NCBI RefSeq assembly: GCF_004801285.1
Contig: NZ_SSNY01000011.1
Span: 124,001 to 188,000, forward strand
Direction: 5' to 3'
From: Ollibium composti
GTDB lineage: Bacteria; Pseudomonadota; Alphaproteobacteria; Rhizobiales; Rhizobiaceae
DNA length: 64,000 nucleotides
Shown here: piece by piece, positions 8,546 through 18,006 of the stretch
How the letters are laid out: each line of letters begins with the position of its first letter
Numbering within the stretch: the stretch's first letter is position 1
Translations under genes and position numbers: made by a program
The notes under the pieces: generated by a model
Databases searched by the model: none
What the model was told of the DNA's origin: nothing
What the model saw: only the letters and a program-made list of their open reading frames with translations

Positions 8546-9265
8546 TTACTGCACCAGCGGCGATTCGCTCGCCTCGAGCTGAACCCCCTCGATCTCGGCC
8601 TGTCCGGCGAGAACGCTGACATACTGGCGCAGCGCTTTTTCCTCTACGCGGGATCGAAGCCGCGCGGCGATCTGTTCCTGGACGACGTCGAACGGCAGCC
8701 TGTGGCCCGGAATGCGCTGGTCGACGGCGACGATGTGGAAACCGTAGCGCGTCTTGACGAGATCGCGCAGGATTCCCGAAGCTCCGAACTTGAAAAGAGC
8801 TTTTTCGAACTCGGGCACCATGTCGCCGCGGCTGACCTGGCCGAGATTGCCACCCTGCTCGCCGGACGGGCAGTTCGACAGTTCGGCGGCCATGGCGGCG
8901 AAGCGGTCCGGCTCGGCAAGCAGCGTGTTCAGCGCTTCTTCGGCGCGCGCTCGCATCTGTGGCACGTTCACCTGCGGCGTCACCTGGAACAGGATGTGGC
9001 GAGCATGGACGAGATCGCCGCTCTCGAACTCGGTTGGATTCTGCTCGTAGTAGCGGCGGCACTCGGCCTCGGTGGGAACCGGGGTCGCCACTTCCTTCTC
9101 CAGCAGCGCCTCGATCGTACTGTCGATCTCTGCTTCGTCCTCGACAGCCGCGTCAAGCAGGCCGACCTCCACCGCCCGTTGCCGCAGGAGTTCGCGCGCG
9201 GCGGCGAATTCTGGCAGGGCATCGGCCTCGACCGCCACCGCCATGCCGTTCACCGACAGAATCAT
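8546..9265 (-). CDS. Parvulin-type peptidylprolyl isomerase (NifM-like) of the nar operon
   Basis: 239-residue protein with an N-terminal helical region (about 1-110) and a PpiC/rotamase domain (about 110-210) containing ARHILFQVTP, NCPSGEQGGNLGQVSRGDM and TRYGFHIVAVDQR. Similar parvulins sit after narI in several alphaproteobacteria and are thought to help nitrate reductase folding. The first ATG of a much longer frame is not credible: ATG 9265 overlaps the narI stop in an ATGA junction, marking translational coupling. No signal peptide is visible, so it is probably cytoplasmic. Confidence 0.88.
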   Translation of the reverse strand: MILSVNGMAVAVEADALPEFAAARELLRQRAVEVGLLDAAVEDEAEIDSTIEALLEKEVATPVPTEAECRRYYEQNPTEFESGDLVHARHILFQVTPQVNVPQMRARAEEALNTLLAEPDRFAAMAAELSNCPSGEQGGNLGQVSRGDMVPEFEKALFKFGASGILRDLVKTRYGFHIVAVDQRIPGHRLPFDVVQEQIAARLRSRVEEKALRQYVSVLAGQAEIEGVQLEASESPLVQ

Positions 9266-9981
9266 GGCCGTGTCGGTTCCTCGGCGCGGGTCTTCGGCGT
9301 GCGCACGATCTGGTAGGGCCGGAACAGGTAGGAGAGCGCCCCTGCCCCGCTCCAGATATGGATCATGCGTGTGAACGGCGAGACCAGGAACAGCGTGAAG
9401 CCGAGCAGGATGTGCAGCTTGTAGGTCAACGGCACGCCCACCATCAGGGCTGCCGCTCCGCCGTCGAGGGTGACGATGCCCTTGACGTAGCCGGTCAGGG
9501 TCTCGAATAGCTCGCCGTCCATGTGGAAGGCGGACAGCGGCACGGTGAGCAGGCCAAGCAGAAGCTGCAGCCATAGCATCAGGGTAATAGCGATATCCCA
9601 TTTGCGGCTATTGAGCCGGATGCGCGGATCGGAAAGGCGCCGGTGGATGAGGATCGTCAGGCCGACGATGGCGGTCAGCCCGGCGATGCCGCCCACCACC
9701 ATCGCCAGCAGCTGGTGGGCGACCGGCGACAGCGCCCAGTCCACCGCCCAGTGCGGCGCCAGGAAGCCGGCGAAATGGCCGAGAATGACGACGATGACGC
9801 CGTAGTGAAAGAGGTTTGAGCCAAGGCGCAGTTCGCGCTTGCGCAACATCTGCGAGGAATCGCTTTTCCAGGTGTAGGGTTCGCGATCGAAGCGGATGAG
9901 GCTACCAATCAGCAGCACGACGAGGCAGATATAGGGGTAGACCCCAAACAGCAGCGTGTTGACGTAGGAATTGGCAAGCAT
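9262..9981 (-). CDS. narI: Respiratory nitrate reductase gamma subunit
   Basis: 239-residue membrane cytochrome b subunit that takes electrons from quinol and passes them to NarH. Five hydrophobic helices are visible; histidines in FHYGVIVVILGHFAGF and in the helices containing AFHMDG and YKLHILLGF are candidate heme b ligands. Length is close to the family norm. It lies 15 bp after narJ and is coupled to the parvulin gene by ATGA. Confidence 0.95.
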   Translation of the reverse strand: MLANSYVNTLLFGVYPYICLVVLLIGSLIRFDREPYTWKSDSSQMLRKRELRLGSNLFHYGVIVVILGHFAGFLAPHWAVDWALSPVAHQLLAMVVGGIAGLTAIVGLTILIHRRLSDPRIRLNSRKWDIAITLMLWLQLLLGLLTVPLSAFHMDGELFETLTGYVKGIVTLDGGAAALMVGVPLTYKLHILLGFTLFLVSPFTRMIHIWSGAGALSYLFRPYQIVRTPKTRAEEPTRP

Positions 9982-9996
9982 GTGGAGCCTCCTTCC

Positions 9997-10623
9997 CTAT
10001 CGGGCCGTGGATCCGCCGCCGGATGGGCCGGCGTCGGCAAAGGCGGGCCGTTCGGCCCAGTCGCGGTCGAGCATATCCGCCGGTTCCCGGACCGGCTTCA
10101 CGTCCACTGCCTCCAGCGGCTTCTCGCCGGCGATGACGAGAAGCGCCTGCGGCACGGCTGCATAGCGGCTCTGTCGCGCCAATAGCGAACGCGCGATGGA
10201 GGCCAGGATTTTGGCGCAGTCCGAGAGCATGTCGCGGGCCTCCGCAATGTCGCGCTGACTCAGATATTCCAGCACCACCGGCAGGTAATCGGGCAATTCC
10301 GAAGCGGTTAACTCGAAACCAGCTCCGGCGTAGAGCGCCTTCAACTCGACCATGGCGGCACCCCGGTCGCGCCCGTCGCCATGCAGGTGCTCGAACAGAT
10401 GCAGCGAAAGCGCCCGGCCGCGGTCGAAGAGATCGACATAGCGTTCTTCCGCTATCAGCAGGTCGCCCTCGCCAATCTCGGCGACCAGGGCAAGCAGCGC
10501 CTGGCGCTCTGCTGGGCCGACGAGCTTCGAGGCGCGTATCACCCCGGCGATCTCGGGCAGCGCCTGACGCATCTCGGCGCTCGGATAGGACAACAGCGCG
10601 CTGAACGCCTTGAAGATCAGCAT
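9997..10623 (-). CDS. narJ: Nitrate reductase assembly chaperone
   Basis: About 208 residues, TorD/NarJ-type helical chaperone that binds NarG and assists molybdenum cofactor insertion before membrane docking. Recognisable segments are FKAFSALLSYPSAEMRQALPE near the start (in two parts) and LFEHLHGDGRDRG followed by YLPVVLEYLSQ. ATG 10623 has GAGGG about 7 bases upstream; ATG 10629 is the alternative. Either start overlaps the narH stop (10634-10636) closely, as expected in narGHJI. Confidence 0.92.
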   Translation of the reverse strand: MLIFKAFSALLSYPSAEMRQALPEIAGVIRASKLVGPAERQALLALVAEIGEGDLLIAEERYVDLFDRGRALSLHLFEHLHGDGRDRGAAMVELKALYAGAGFELTASELPDYLPVVLEYLSQRDIAEARDMLSDCAKILASIARSLLARQSRYAAVPQALLVIAGEKPLEAVDVKPVREPADMLDRDWAERPAFADAGPSGGGSTAR

Positions 10624-10633
10624 CGCCATGCCC

Positions 10634-12166
10634 TCACGTATCCAGCGGCCGGAACGGGGTGAGCTTGCGCCGCCCCATCTTGCCGCCGAACAGCGAGGAA
10701 TGCGGCGGGCCGTAGTCGCAGCCGTTGCCAAAGGTGAAACCGCACGAGCCCTTCAGCCCGTAAGCATCCTCCGCCTCCTCGCGATGGCTGGTCGGAATGA
10801 CGAAGCGGTCTTCATAGTTGGCGATGGCGAGGTAGCGGTGCATGTCCTCGACCTGTGCCTTCGACAGCTCGGCCTGCGCCAGCACGGCTGCACCGTCGCC
10901 CTCGCCCAACTGCCGCTGGCGGAAGTAGATGCGCATCGCCAGTAGCCGCTCGAGCGCAGAGACGATTGGAGCCTCGGCGCCGGCAGTAAGCAGGTTGGCG
11001 AGGTAGCGCACCGGTATGCGAAGCGAGCGAACGTCCGGGATCTCGCCGATCGTGTCGATGGCACCGGCATTGGCGTGAGACTGGATCGGTGACAGCGGCG
11101 GCACGTACCAGACCATCGGCAGCGTGCGGTATTCCGGATGCAGCGGGAAGGCGATCTTCCAGTCCACAGCCATCTTGTAGGCTGGCGACCGCTGTGCCGC
11201 CTCGATCCAGTTGTCGGCGATGCCGTCGGCGCGGGCCTGCTCAATGACGGCAGGATCGCTCGGGTCGAGGAACAGCTTGAGCTGCGCCTCGTAAAGGTCC
11301 TGCTCGTCCTCGACAGACGCCGCCTTCTCAATGCCGTCGGCATCGTAGAGCAGAACGCCGAGATAGCGGATACGGCCGACGCAGGTCTCCGAACAGACGG
11401 TCGGCTGGCCCGCCTCGATGCGAGGATAGCAGAAGATGCACTTCTCCGCCTTCCCCGAAGTCCAGTTGTAATAGATCTTCTTGTAGGGGCAGCCCGACAC
11501 GCACATGCGCCAGCCGCGGCACTTGTCCTGGTCGATGAGGACGATGCCGTCCTCCTCGCGCTTGTAGATCGAGCCGGAGGGGCAGGAGGCGACGCAGCTC
11601 GGGTTGAGGCAGTGCTCGCACAGCCTCGGCAGGTACATCATGAAGGTGTTCTCGAATTGGCCGTAGATGTCCTTCTGCACCGCCTCGAAATTGTAGTCCT
11701 GGCTGCGCTTATCGAACTCGCCGCCGAGGATTTCCTCCCAGTTCGGCCCCCATTCGATCTTTTCCATCGGCCTGCCGGTGACCAGCGACAGCGGCCGGGC
11801 CACCGGTGCGGTCGGCAGTTCGGGCGCCTTCTGCAGATGCTCGTAGTCGAAGGTGAAGGGCTCGTAATAGTCGTCGATCTCGGGCAGGTTCGGATTGGCG
11901 AAGATGTTGGCGAGCACGGCCAGCCTGCCGCCCTGCTTCGGCACGATCTTGCCGTTCTTCCTGCGCTTCCAGCCGCCCTTCCAACGCTCCTGGTTCTCCC
12001 AGTCCTTGGGATAGCCGATGCCGGGCTTGGTCTCGACATTGTTGAACCAGGCGTATTCCATGCCCTGCCGCGAGGTCCACACCTGCTTGCAGGTGACGGA
12101 GCAGGTATGGCAGCCGATGCACTTGTCGAGGTTGAGCACCATCGCGATCTGCGCGCGGATCTTCAT
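10634..12166 (-). CDS. narH: Respiratory nitrate reductase beta subunit
   Basis: 510-residue iron-sulfur electron-transfer subunit. Four cysteine clusters are visible: CIGCHTCSVTC, CEHCLNPSCVASCP, CRGWRMCVSGCP (Trp in place of a Cys, the signature of the 3Fe-4S centre) and CIFCYPRIEAGQPTVC. The long open frame extends well upstream inside narG, but ATG 12166 (MKIRAQIAMVLNLDKC) is the family start and overlaps the narG TGA in an ATGA junction. Confidence 0.97.
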   Translation of the reverse strand: MKIRAQIAMVLNLDKCIGCHTCSVTCKQVWTSRQGMEYAWFNNVETKPGIGYPKDWENQERWKGGWKRRKNGKIVPKQGGRLAVLANIFANPNLPEIDDYYEPFTFDYEHLQKAPELPTAPVARPLSLVTGRPMEKIEWGPNWEEILGGEFDKRSQDYNFEAVQKDIYGQFENTFMMYLPRLCEHCLNPSCVASCPSGSIYKREEDGIVLIDQDKCRGWRMCVSGCPYKKIYYNWTSGKAEKCIFCYPRIEAGQPTVCSETCVGRIRYLGVLLYDADGIEKAASVEDEQDLYEAQLKLFLDPSDPAVIEQARADGIADNWIEAAQRSPAYKMAVDWKIAFPLHPEYRTLPMVWYVPPLSPIQSHANAGAIDTIGEIPDVRSLRIPVRYLANLLTAGAEAPIVSALERLLAMRIYFRQRQLGEGDGAAVLAQAELSKAQVEDMHRYLAIANYEDRFVIPTSHREEAEDAYGLKGSCGFTFGNGCDYGPPHSSLFGGKMGRRKLTPFRPLDT

Positions 12167-15100
12167 GATGCGGCCTCCTCGGCAACCGGATCGACGGGAT
12201 TGGAATGGTCGAGCCATTCGACCTTGACGAGCTTGCGGACCACGACGAACTCGTCGCGGTTGGAGCCGACGGTGCCGTAGTAGTTGAAGCCATAGGAAAG
12301 CTGCGCGTAACCGCCGACCATGTGGGTGGGCTTCAAGACCGTGCGCGTCACCGAATTGTGGATGCCGCCGCGCTGGCCGGTGATCTGCGAGCCAGGCACG
12401 TTCACGATCTTCTCCTGCGCATGGTACATCATGCACATGCCTTCCTGCACGCGCTGGCTGACCACCGCGCGCGCAGCGATCGCGCCGTTCAGGTTGAACA
12501 GCTCGATCCAGTCGTTGTCGACGATGCCGGCCTTCTTCGCGTCCGTCTCCGACAGCCACACGATCGGCCCGCCCCGCGACAGGGTGAGCATGATGAGGTT
12601 GTCGGTATAGGTCGAGTGGATGCCCCATTTCTGGTGCGGCGTGATGAAGTTGAGGACGATCTCGGTTTCGCCGTTCGCCTTCTTGCCGAGCATGGCGGCG
12701 GCCGTGCGCGTATCGATCGGCGGGCGGTAGACGGCGAAGCTCTCGCCGAAGTCGCGGAACCAGCGATGGTCCTGATAGAACTGCTGGCGGCCGCTGATCG
12801 TGCGCCAGGGGATCAATTCGTTCACGTTGGTGTAGCCGGCCGTGTAGGAGACGTGCTCGCTCTCGATGCCGGACCATGTCGGCGACGAGATGATCTTGCG
12901 CGGCTGCGCCTGGATATCGCGGAAGCGGATTTTTTCGTCTTCCCGCGTCTCGGCGAGGTGGGCGTGGTCGCGTCCGGTTATCTTGCTCAGCGCGGCCCAG
13001 GCCTTCACCGCCACCTCGCCGTTCGTCTCCGGCGCCAGGTACATGACGGTCTCGGCGGCATCGATATCACTGTCGATGCGCGGCCGCCCGTCGGTCGGGC
13101 CGCCGTCATTCACGCGGTGGTTCAGTCCGCCGAGTCCTTTCACCTCGGCTTCGGCGTTCCACGAAATGCCCTTGCCGCCATTGCCGAGTTTGTCGGCAAG
13201 CGGTCCAAGCGCAGTGTAGCGGCGGTACGTATTTGGATAATCTCGCTCGACGACCGCGATCTGCGGCGCTGTGACGCCTGGCACGAGATCGCATTCGCCT
13301 TTCTTCCAGTCCTGCACCTCGAAGGGCTGGGCTATCTCGGCAGGCGTGTCGTGCTGGATCGGTGTAAGCACCACGTCGCGCTCGACGCCGAGATGGCCCT
13401 CTACCAGTTCGGAAAAGCGTTTGGCGATGGCCTTGTAGGTTTCCCAGTCGCTTTTCGCCTCCCACACCGGGTCCACCGCCGCCGACAGCGGATGGATGAA
13501 GGGGTGCATGTCGGAGGTGTTGAGGTCGTTCTTCTCATACCATGTGGCGGTCGGCAGCACGACGTCGGAATAGAGACAACTCGTCGACATGCGGAAATCC
13601 AGCGTCACCACGAGGTCGAGCTTGCCTTCCGGTGCCGGATCGCGCCATTCGATCTCGGTTGGCTTCTCGCGCCCTTCCTCGCCAAGGTCCTTGCCCTGCA
13701 AGCCGTGCCGGGTGCCGAGGAAGTGGCGCAGGAAATATTCGTGCCCCTTGCCGGATGAGCCGAACAGGTTCGACCTCCAGATGAACAGATTGCGCGGGAA
13801 ATTGACCGGATTGTCCGGGTCCTCGCAAGCCATGGAAAGCTTGCCGGATTTCAGGCCGGCGACGACATGGTCCCTGACCTCGACGCCGGCCTTTTCCGCC
13901 TCATCCGCGAGCCGCAGCGGGTTGACGTTGAGCTGCGGCGCCGAAGGCAGCCAGCCCATGCGCTCGGCCCGGACGTTGAGGTCGATCATCGAACCGCGAT
14001 AGGGCGCGGGATCGGCGAGCGGCGACAGGAGTTCCGAGACGTCGAGCTTCTCGTAACGCCACTGGTCGGAATGCGCGTAGAAGAAGGAGGTGCCGTTCAT
14101 GTGGCGCGGCGGCCGCACCCAGTCGAGCGCGAAGGCGAGCATCGTCCAGCCGGTCTGCGGCCTGAGCTTCTCCTGCCCGACATAGTGCGCCCAGCCGCCG
14201 CCGGAGACGCCGACGGTGCCGCACAGCATCAGCATGTTGATGATCGAGCGGTAGCCCATGTCTTGGTGGTACCAGTGGTTCATGCCCGCGCCGATGATGA
14301 CCATCGAGCGGCCCTTGGTCTTCTCAGCATTCTTCGCGAAGCCGCGCGCCACTTCGACGGCGTGAGCGGCCGAGACGCCGGTGATCGTCTCCTGCCAGGC
14401 CGGCGTATAGGGCACGTTGTCGTCGAAGCTCTTGGCGCAATCGCCGCCCAGCCCACGGTCGAGCCCGTAGTTGGCGCACAGTAGGTCGAAGACGGTGGCG
14501 ACGTAGCTCTCGCCATCGGCCAGCTTAATGCGGCGCACCGGCACGTTGCGCACCAGCACGTCTCCGCCCTGGTCGTTGCCAGCGAAATGCGGATGTGGCG
14601 TACCGCCGAAATACGGGAAGGCGACCGGCGCCACCGCGTCGCGGCGGTCGACGAGGCTGAGGCCCAGCCGCGCTTCGGCGCCGGTCTCGCCGTCCTTCTC
14701 CTCCAGGTTCCAGCGGCCCTTCGGCTCACCGTCGGCCGGCCAGCGGTAGCCGATCGAGCCCTGCGGCACGACGAGATCGCCGCTCTCTTCGGCGACCGCC
14801 ACCGTCTTCCAGGCGGCCCGGTCGGAAGCCGACGCCTTGCGGCGCCCTTTCTTCTCGCCGGCAAGGTCGCTCTGGCGCAAATAGCGGTCGGGCACGAAAC
14901 GGTCGCCGTCTTTCCTCAGCCGCACCAGCATCGGCAGGTCGGTCAGGCGGCGGCAATAGTCCTCGAAATAGGGCGTCTTGCGGTCGAGGAAGAATTCCTT
15001 GAGCACGACGTGGCCCATGGCCATGGCAAGTGCGGCGTCCGTACCCTGCTTGGGGTGCAGCCAGAGATCCGAAAGCTTCGCCACCTCGGAATAGTCCGGC

Positions 15101-15942
15101 GTGACGGCCACGACATTGGTGCCGTTGTAGCGCGCCTCGACGAAGAAATGCGCGTCGGGTGTGCGCGTCTGCGGCACGTTCGAGCCCCAGGCGATGATGT
15201 AGCCGGAATTATACCAGTCGGCCGATTCCGGCACGTCGGTCTGCTCGCCCCAGGTCTGCGGGCTCGACGGCGGCAGGTCGCAATACCAGTCGTAGAAAGA
15301 CAGAAGCGTACCGCCGATGAGGCTGAGATAGCGTGCGCCGGAAGCGTATGACACCATCGACATGGCCGGGATCGGCGAGAAGCCGACGACACGGTCCGGA
15401 CCGAATGTCTTCACCGTGTGCACGTTGGCGGCGGCGATGATCTCGGTCGCTTCGGCCCAGGTCGAGCGCACGAAGCCGCCACGCCCGCGGATCGCCTTGT
15501 AGGCTTTCGCCGTCTTCTGGTCGGCGGTGATGGCGGCCCACGCCTCGACGGGTTCGAGCGTCTTGCGCGCCTCGCGCCATGCCTTGACCAGGCGCCCGCG
15601 CACCATCGGATATTTGATGCGGCTGGCGCTATAGAGATACCAGCTGTAGGACGCGCCGCGCGAGCAGCCGCGCGGCTCGTGGTTGGGCATGCCCGGGCGC
15701 GTGCGCGGATAGTCCGTCTGCTGGGTTTCCCAGGTGACGACGCCGCTTTTGACGTAGATCTTCCACGAGCAGGAGCCGGTGCAGTTCACGCCATGGGTGG
15801 AGCGCACGATTTTGTCGTGCTGCCAGCGTTGCCGGTAGCCCTCCTCCCATAGCCGGTCCTCATCGCGCAGCTCGCCATGGCCGTCGGCAAAGGATTCGCG
15901 TCGCCGGGAAAGGTAGGTCAGGCGTTCGAGGAAGTGGCTCAT
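12163..15942 (-). CDS. narG: Respiratory nitrate reductase alpha subunit
   Basis: 1259-residue molybdenum bis-MGD catalytic subunit reducing nitrate to nitrite on the cytoplasmic side. The N-terminus MSHFLERLTYLSRRRESFADGHG is family-typical (shown here only as a start landmark at 15942). The FS0 cluster motif HGVNCTGSCSW gives the unusual His-x3-Cys-x3-Cys, and the molybdenum-proximal segment QTDYPRTRPGMPNHEPRGC follows. It lies 24 bp downstream of narK and is coupled to narH. Confidence 0.97.
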   Translation of the reverse strand: MSHFLERLTYLSRRRESFADGHGELRDEDRLWEEGYRQRWQHDKIVRSTHGVNCTGSCSWKIYVKSGVVTWETQQTDYPRTRPGMPNHEPRGCSRGASYSWYLYSASRIKYPMVRGRLVKAWREARKTLEPVEAWAAITADQKTAKAYKAIRGRGGFVRSTWAEATEIIAAANVHTVKTFGPDRVVGFSPIPAMSMVSYASGARYLSLIGGTLLSFYDWYCDLPPSSPQTWGEQTDVPESADWYNSGYIIAWGSNVPQTRTPDAHFFVEARYNGTNVVAVTPDYSEVAKLSDLWLHPKQGTDAALAMAMGHVVLKEFFLDRKTPYFEDYCRRLTDLPMLVRLRKDGDRFVPDRYLRQSDLAGEKKGRRKASASDRAAWKTVAVAEESGDLVVPQGSIGYRWPADGEPKGRWNLEEKDGETGAEARLGLSLVDRRDAVAPVAFPYFGGTPHPHFAGNDQGGDVLVRNVPVRRIKLADGESYVATVFDLLCANYGLDRGLGGDCAKSFDDNVPYTPAWQETITGVSAAHAVEVARGFAKNAEKTKGRSMVIIGAGMNHWYHQDMGYRSIINMLMLCGTVGVSGGGWAHYVGQEKLRPQTGWTMLAFALDWVRPPRHMNGTSFFYAHSDQWRYEKLDVSELLSPLADPAPYRGSMIDLNVRAERMGWLPSAPQLNVNPLRLADEAEKAGVEVRDHVVAGLKSGKLSMACEDPDNPVNFPRNLFIWRSNLFGSSGKGHEYFLRHFLGTRHGLQGKDLGEEGREKPTEIEWRDPAPEGKLDLVVTLDFRMSTSCLYSDVVLPTATWYEKNDLNTSDMHPFIHPLSAAVDPVWEAKSDWETYKAIAKRFSELVEGHLGVERDVVLTPIQHDTPAEIAQPFEVQDWKKGECDLVPGVTAPQIAVVERDYPNTYRRYTALGPLADKLGNGGKGISWNAEAEVKGLGGLNHRVNDGGPTDGRPRIDSDIDAAETVMYLAPETNGEVAVKAWAALSKITGRDHAHLAETREDEKIRFRDIQAQPRKIISSPTWSGIESEHVSYTAGYTNVNELIPWRTISGRQQFYQDHRWFRDFGESFAVYRPPIDTRTAAAMLGKKANGETEIVLNFITPHQKWGIHSTYTDNLIMLTLSRGGPIVWLSETDAKKAGIVDNDWIELFNLNGAIAARAVVSQRVQEGMCMMYHAQEKIVNVPGSQITGQRGGIHNSVTRTVLKPTHMVGGYAQLSYGFNYYGTVGSNRDEFVVVRKLVKVEWLDHSNPVDPVAEEAAS

Positions 15943-15966
15943 CTGGCTATTCCTTTCCCATGCGTA

Positions 15967-17235
15967 TCAGACTTGCGGGGCTGTCGGCCGTGTCGCCTCC
16001 CCGCCTATGACGATCTCACCCATCACCGGGGCGCGTCGCACCTCGGTCAGGTAGTTCAGGATCAATGAAACCCATACGACCCCATAGAGAAGCATGAAGC
16101 AACTCGAATTTACTCCGAGCCAGCCCAGAATGGCGCCAAACATGATTGGCAGCAGGAAGCCGCCAAGGCCGCCGACCATGCCGACGATGCCGGACACCGT
16201 ACCCATATTTTCGGGAAAATCGTCCCCTACATACTTGAAGGTCGAGGCCATGCCGCAGGCGAAGGCGATTCCGAGAATGAATAAGAGAACCGCAAAGAGC
16301 CATACCGGAACCGCAATGGCGAAACTGGTCGGACCGTTAACCGTATGGACGGTCAGTTCGGTGCGTGGATAGGAGAGCAGGAACAGGCATATCCAGGCGA
16401 TCCACAGCACCCACCATGTGACGTTGTGCGCGCCGAAGCGGTCGGAGAGCCATCCGCCGAAGGCACGGAAAACGCCTGCCGGAAGAGCGAAACACGCGGC
16501 GAGTAGTGAAGCCTGCGCAATCGAGAGCCCATATTCCGACTTGAAATACTGCGGCATCCAGATCGACAGCGCCGTGAAGCCGCCGAAGACGATGGAATAA
16601 TACTGACAGTATTTCCACACCCGCGGGTCGCGCAGCACCTGAAGCTGGGCGACCATTGAGGGCGAGGTCGCGGCGCGTGCCGGATCGGGCGCGGAAAATA
16701 TCCAGAAGATCACGGCGGTAACGATCAGGGCGGCGGCGTAGACCTTCGGCACGGTCTGCCAGCCAAAGGCGGAGATCAGCCACGGCGCCACGAACATGTT
16801 GAGCGCCGCGCCCACCGTGCCGGCGCCGAAAAAGCCCATGGCGAAGCCGCGCTTTTCCTTGGGAAAGAACCGTGCGACATAGGGCGTGCCGACCGAGAAG
16901 GATGCGCCAACCAGCCCGAGCGCCAGCCCCAGCAGGATGAAATGCCACAGCGCCGTGGCGTAGGAGGACAGCCACACCGGCACGGCGCAGCCGATCAGCA
17001 GCGCCAGCATCAGCCGCCGCCCGCCGAGGCGGTCGGTCCAGATACCGAGCGGAAGGCGGAACAGCGCGCCGGTGAGGACCGGCGTGGCCGTGAGCAAGCC
17101 GAACTCGACCGAGTTCAGACTGAGCTGCTCGCGGATCGGAATGCCGGTAACGCCGAACATCATCCACACGGCGAAGCAGATGGTGAATGCCCAGGTGGTA
17201 GCGAGCAGAACCACGAAGCTTCGAAATCCTGACAT
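15967..17235 (-). CDS. narK: Nitrate/nitrite transporter NarK (MFS)
   Basis: 422-residue major facilitator with about twelve helices. The nitrate signature regions GFFGAGTVGAALNMFVAPW (helix 5) and a second Gly-rich stretch GTVSGIVGMVGGLGGFLLP (helix 11) are clear, along with the MFS loop DRLGGRR. ATG 17235 (MSGFRSF) follows a near-perfect GGAGGT by about 6 bases, so the much longer upstream frame is rejected. First gene of the narK-narGHJI-parvulin operon; an NnrR/FNR-type box lies 122 bp upstream. A single NarK domain is present, not a NarK1-NarK2 fusion. Confidence 0.94.
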   Translation of the reverse strand: MSGFRSFVVLLATTWAFTICFAVWMMFGVTGIPIREQLSLNSVEFGLLTATPVLTGALFRLPLGIWTDRLGGRRLMLALLIGCAVPVWLSSYATALWHFILLGLALGLVGASFSVGTPYVARFFPKEKRGFAMGFFGAGTVGAALNMFVAPWLISAFGWQTVPKVYAAALIVTAVIFWIFSAPDPARAATSPSMVAQLQVLRDPRVWKYCQYYSIVFGGFTALSIWMPQYFKSEYGLSIAQASLLAACFALPAGVFRAFGGWLSDRFGAHNVTWWVLWIAWICLFLLSYPRTELTVHTVNGPTSFAIAVPVWLFAVLLFILGIAFACGMASTFKYVGDDFPENMGTVSGIVGMVGGLGGFLLPIMFGAILGWLGVNSSCFMLLYGVVWVSLILNYLTEVRRAPVMGEIVIGGEATRPTAPQV

Positions 17236-17356
17236 CTGCACCTCCGTAGAAATCCGCGTGCTCGTAATCATAGGGTAACAGCCGCCAGGAGCGGAACGCC
17301 GAGATTGCAAAGGCACTGTAGCGAGAGCGGGACCGCAATGACAAGTTTGGTCTTCT

Positions 17357-17370
17357 TTGTGTTTTCGCAA
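17357..17370. promoter_or_regulatory. NnrR/FNR-type box between narK and the molybdenum hydroxylase genes
   Basis: TTG-TGTTTTCG-CAA, spacing TTG-N8-CAA, 122 bp upstream of narK (minus strand) and about 150 bp upstream of the divergent 2Fe-2S subunit gene. Either operon or both could respond to it. Confidence 0.55.
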
Positions 17371-17517
17371 ACAAAAACAGAAACGTACTTGAAGCAGACC
17401 ACTGTATGGCGCTTCGATGAGCAAATTAGGCAGCCGTCTTCAAGTTTGGGGGTCGGAGCGTGGTCTCGCGAACTCGCACCACTACAGACGTGTCAGCCTG
17501 ACCGCATCGAACAGTCG

Positions 17518-18006
17518 GTGGCGAGGCCTTCGTTGACGCTACTTCTTCGAATTAATGGCCTTACCCTCAGGATCGACGCAGATCCGATGACCCGTCTCAG
17601 TCGAATTCTTCGCGATGAGTTGGGGCTCACGGGTCTGAAGGAAGGTTGCTGCGAGGGCGAATGCGGTGCCTGCACAGTCCTAGTCGACGGTCTTCCTGTC
17701 AATGCTTGCCTAGTGCTCGGCTTCCAGGCACAAGATCGCAATATCACCACCGTGGAAGGGCTCCGTGAAGCCGGAAAGCTCGCCGGCTTGCAGGAAGCGT
17801 TCCTCACGTATGGCGCGGTGCAATGCGGCTATTGCTCGCCGGGTATGGTGATGGCCGCAGAGGGATTTCTGCGGGCAAATACCGATCCGAGCGCCGGCGA
17901 GATTCGACACGCGCTTGCCGGCAATCTTTGTCGCTGCACCGGGTTTGAGACCATCGTGCAGGCGGTGGCCTCAGAGGCAGCGCGGCGGGAGCGGGTGCGG
18001 ACGTGA
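17518..18006 (+). CDS. Molybdenum hydroxylase small subunit (2Fe-2S)
   Basis: About 162 residues with two 2Fe-2S clusters as in CoxS/XdhA-type small subunits. The plant-ferredoxin motif is CCEGECGACTVLVDG with a following Cys in VNACLV, and the C-terminal cluster is GAVQCGYCSPGM plus GNLCRCTGF. GTG 17518 (then ARPSLTLLLRINGLTLRI) is a plausible start; TTG 17533 is an alternative, and the in-frame ATG at 17305 would add an unrelated tail that overlaps the box. Its stop overlaps the next start (GTGA). It passes electrons from the Mo centre to the FAD subunit. Confidence 0.88.
   Translation: MARPSLTLLLRINGLTLRIDADPMTRLSRILRDELGLTGLKEGCCEGECGACTVLVDGLPVNACLVLGFQAQDRNITTVEGLREAGKLAGLQEAFLTYGAVQCGYCSPGMVMAAEGFLRANTDPSAGEIRHALAGNLCRCTGFETIVQAVASEAARRERVRT

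Noticed and set aside
12205..13758. 517-codon plus-strand open frame
   Set aside because: Antisense to narG; low-complexity Arg/Asp/Val-rich translation with no domain.
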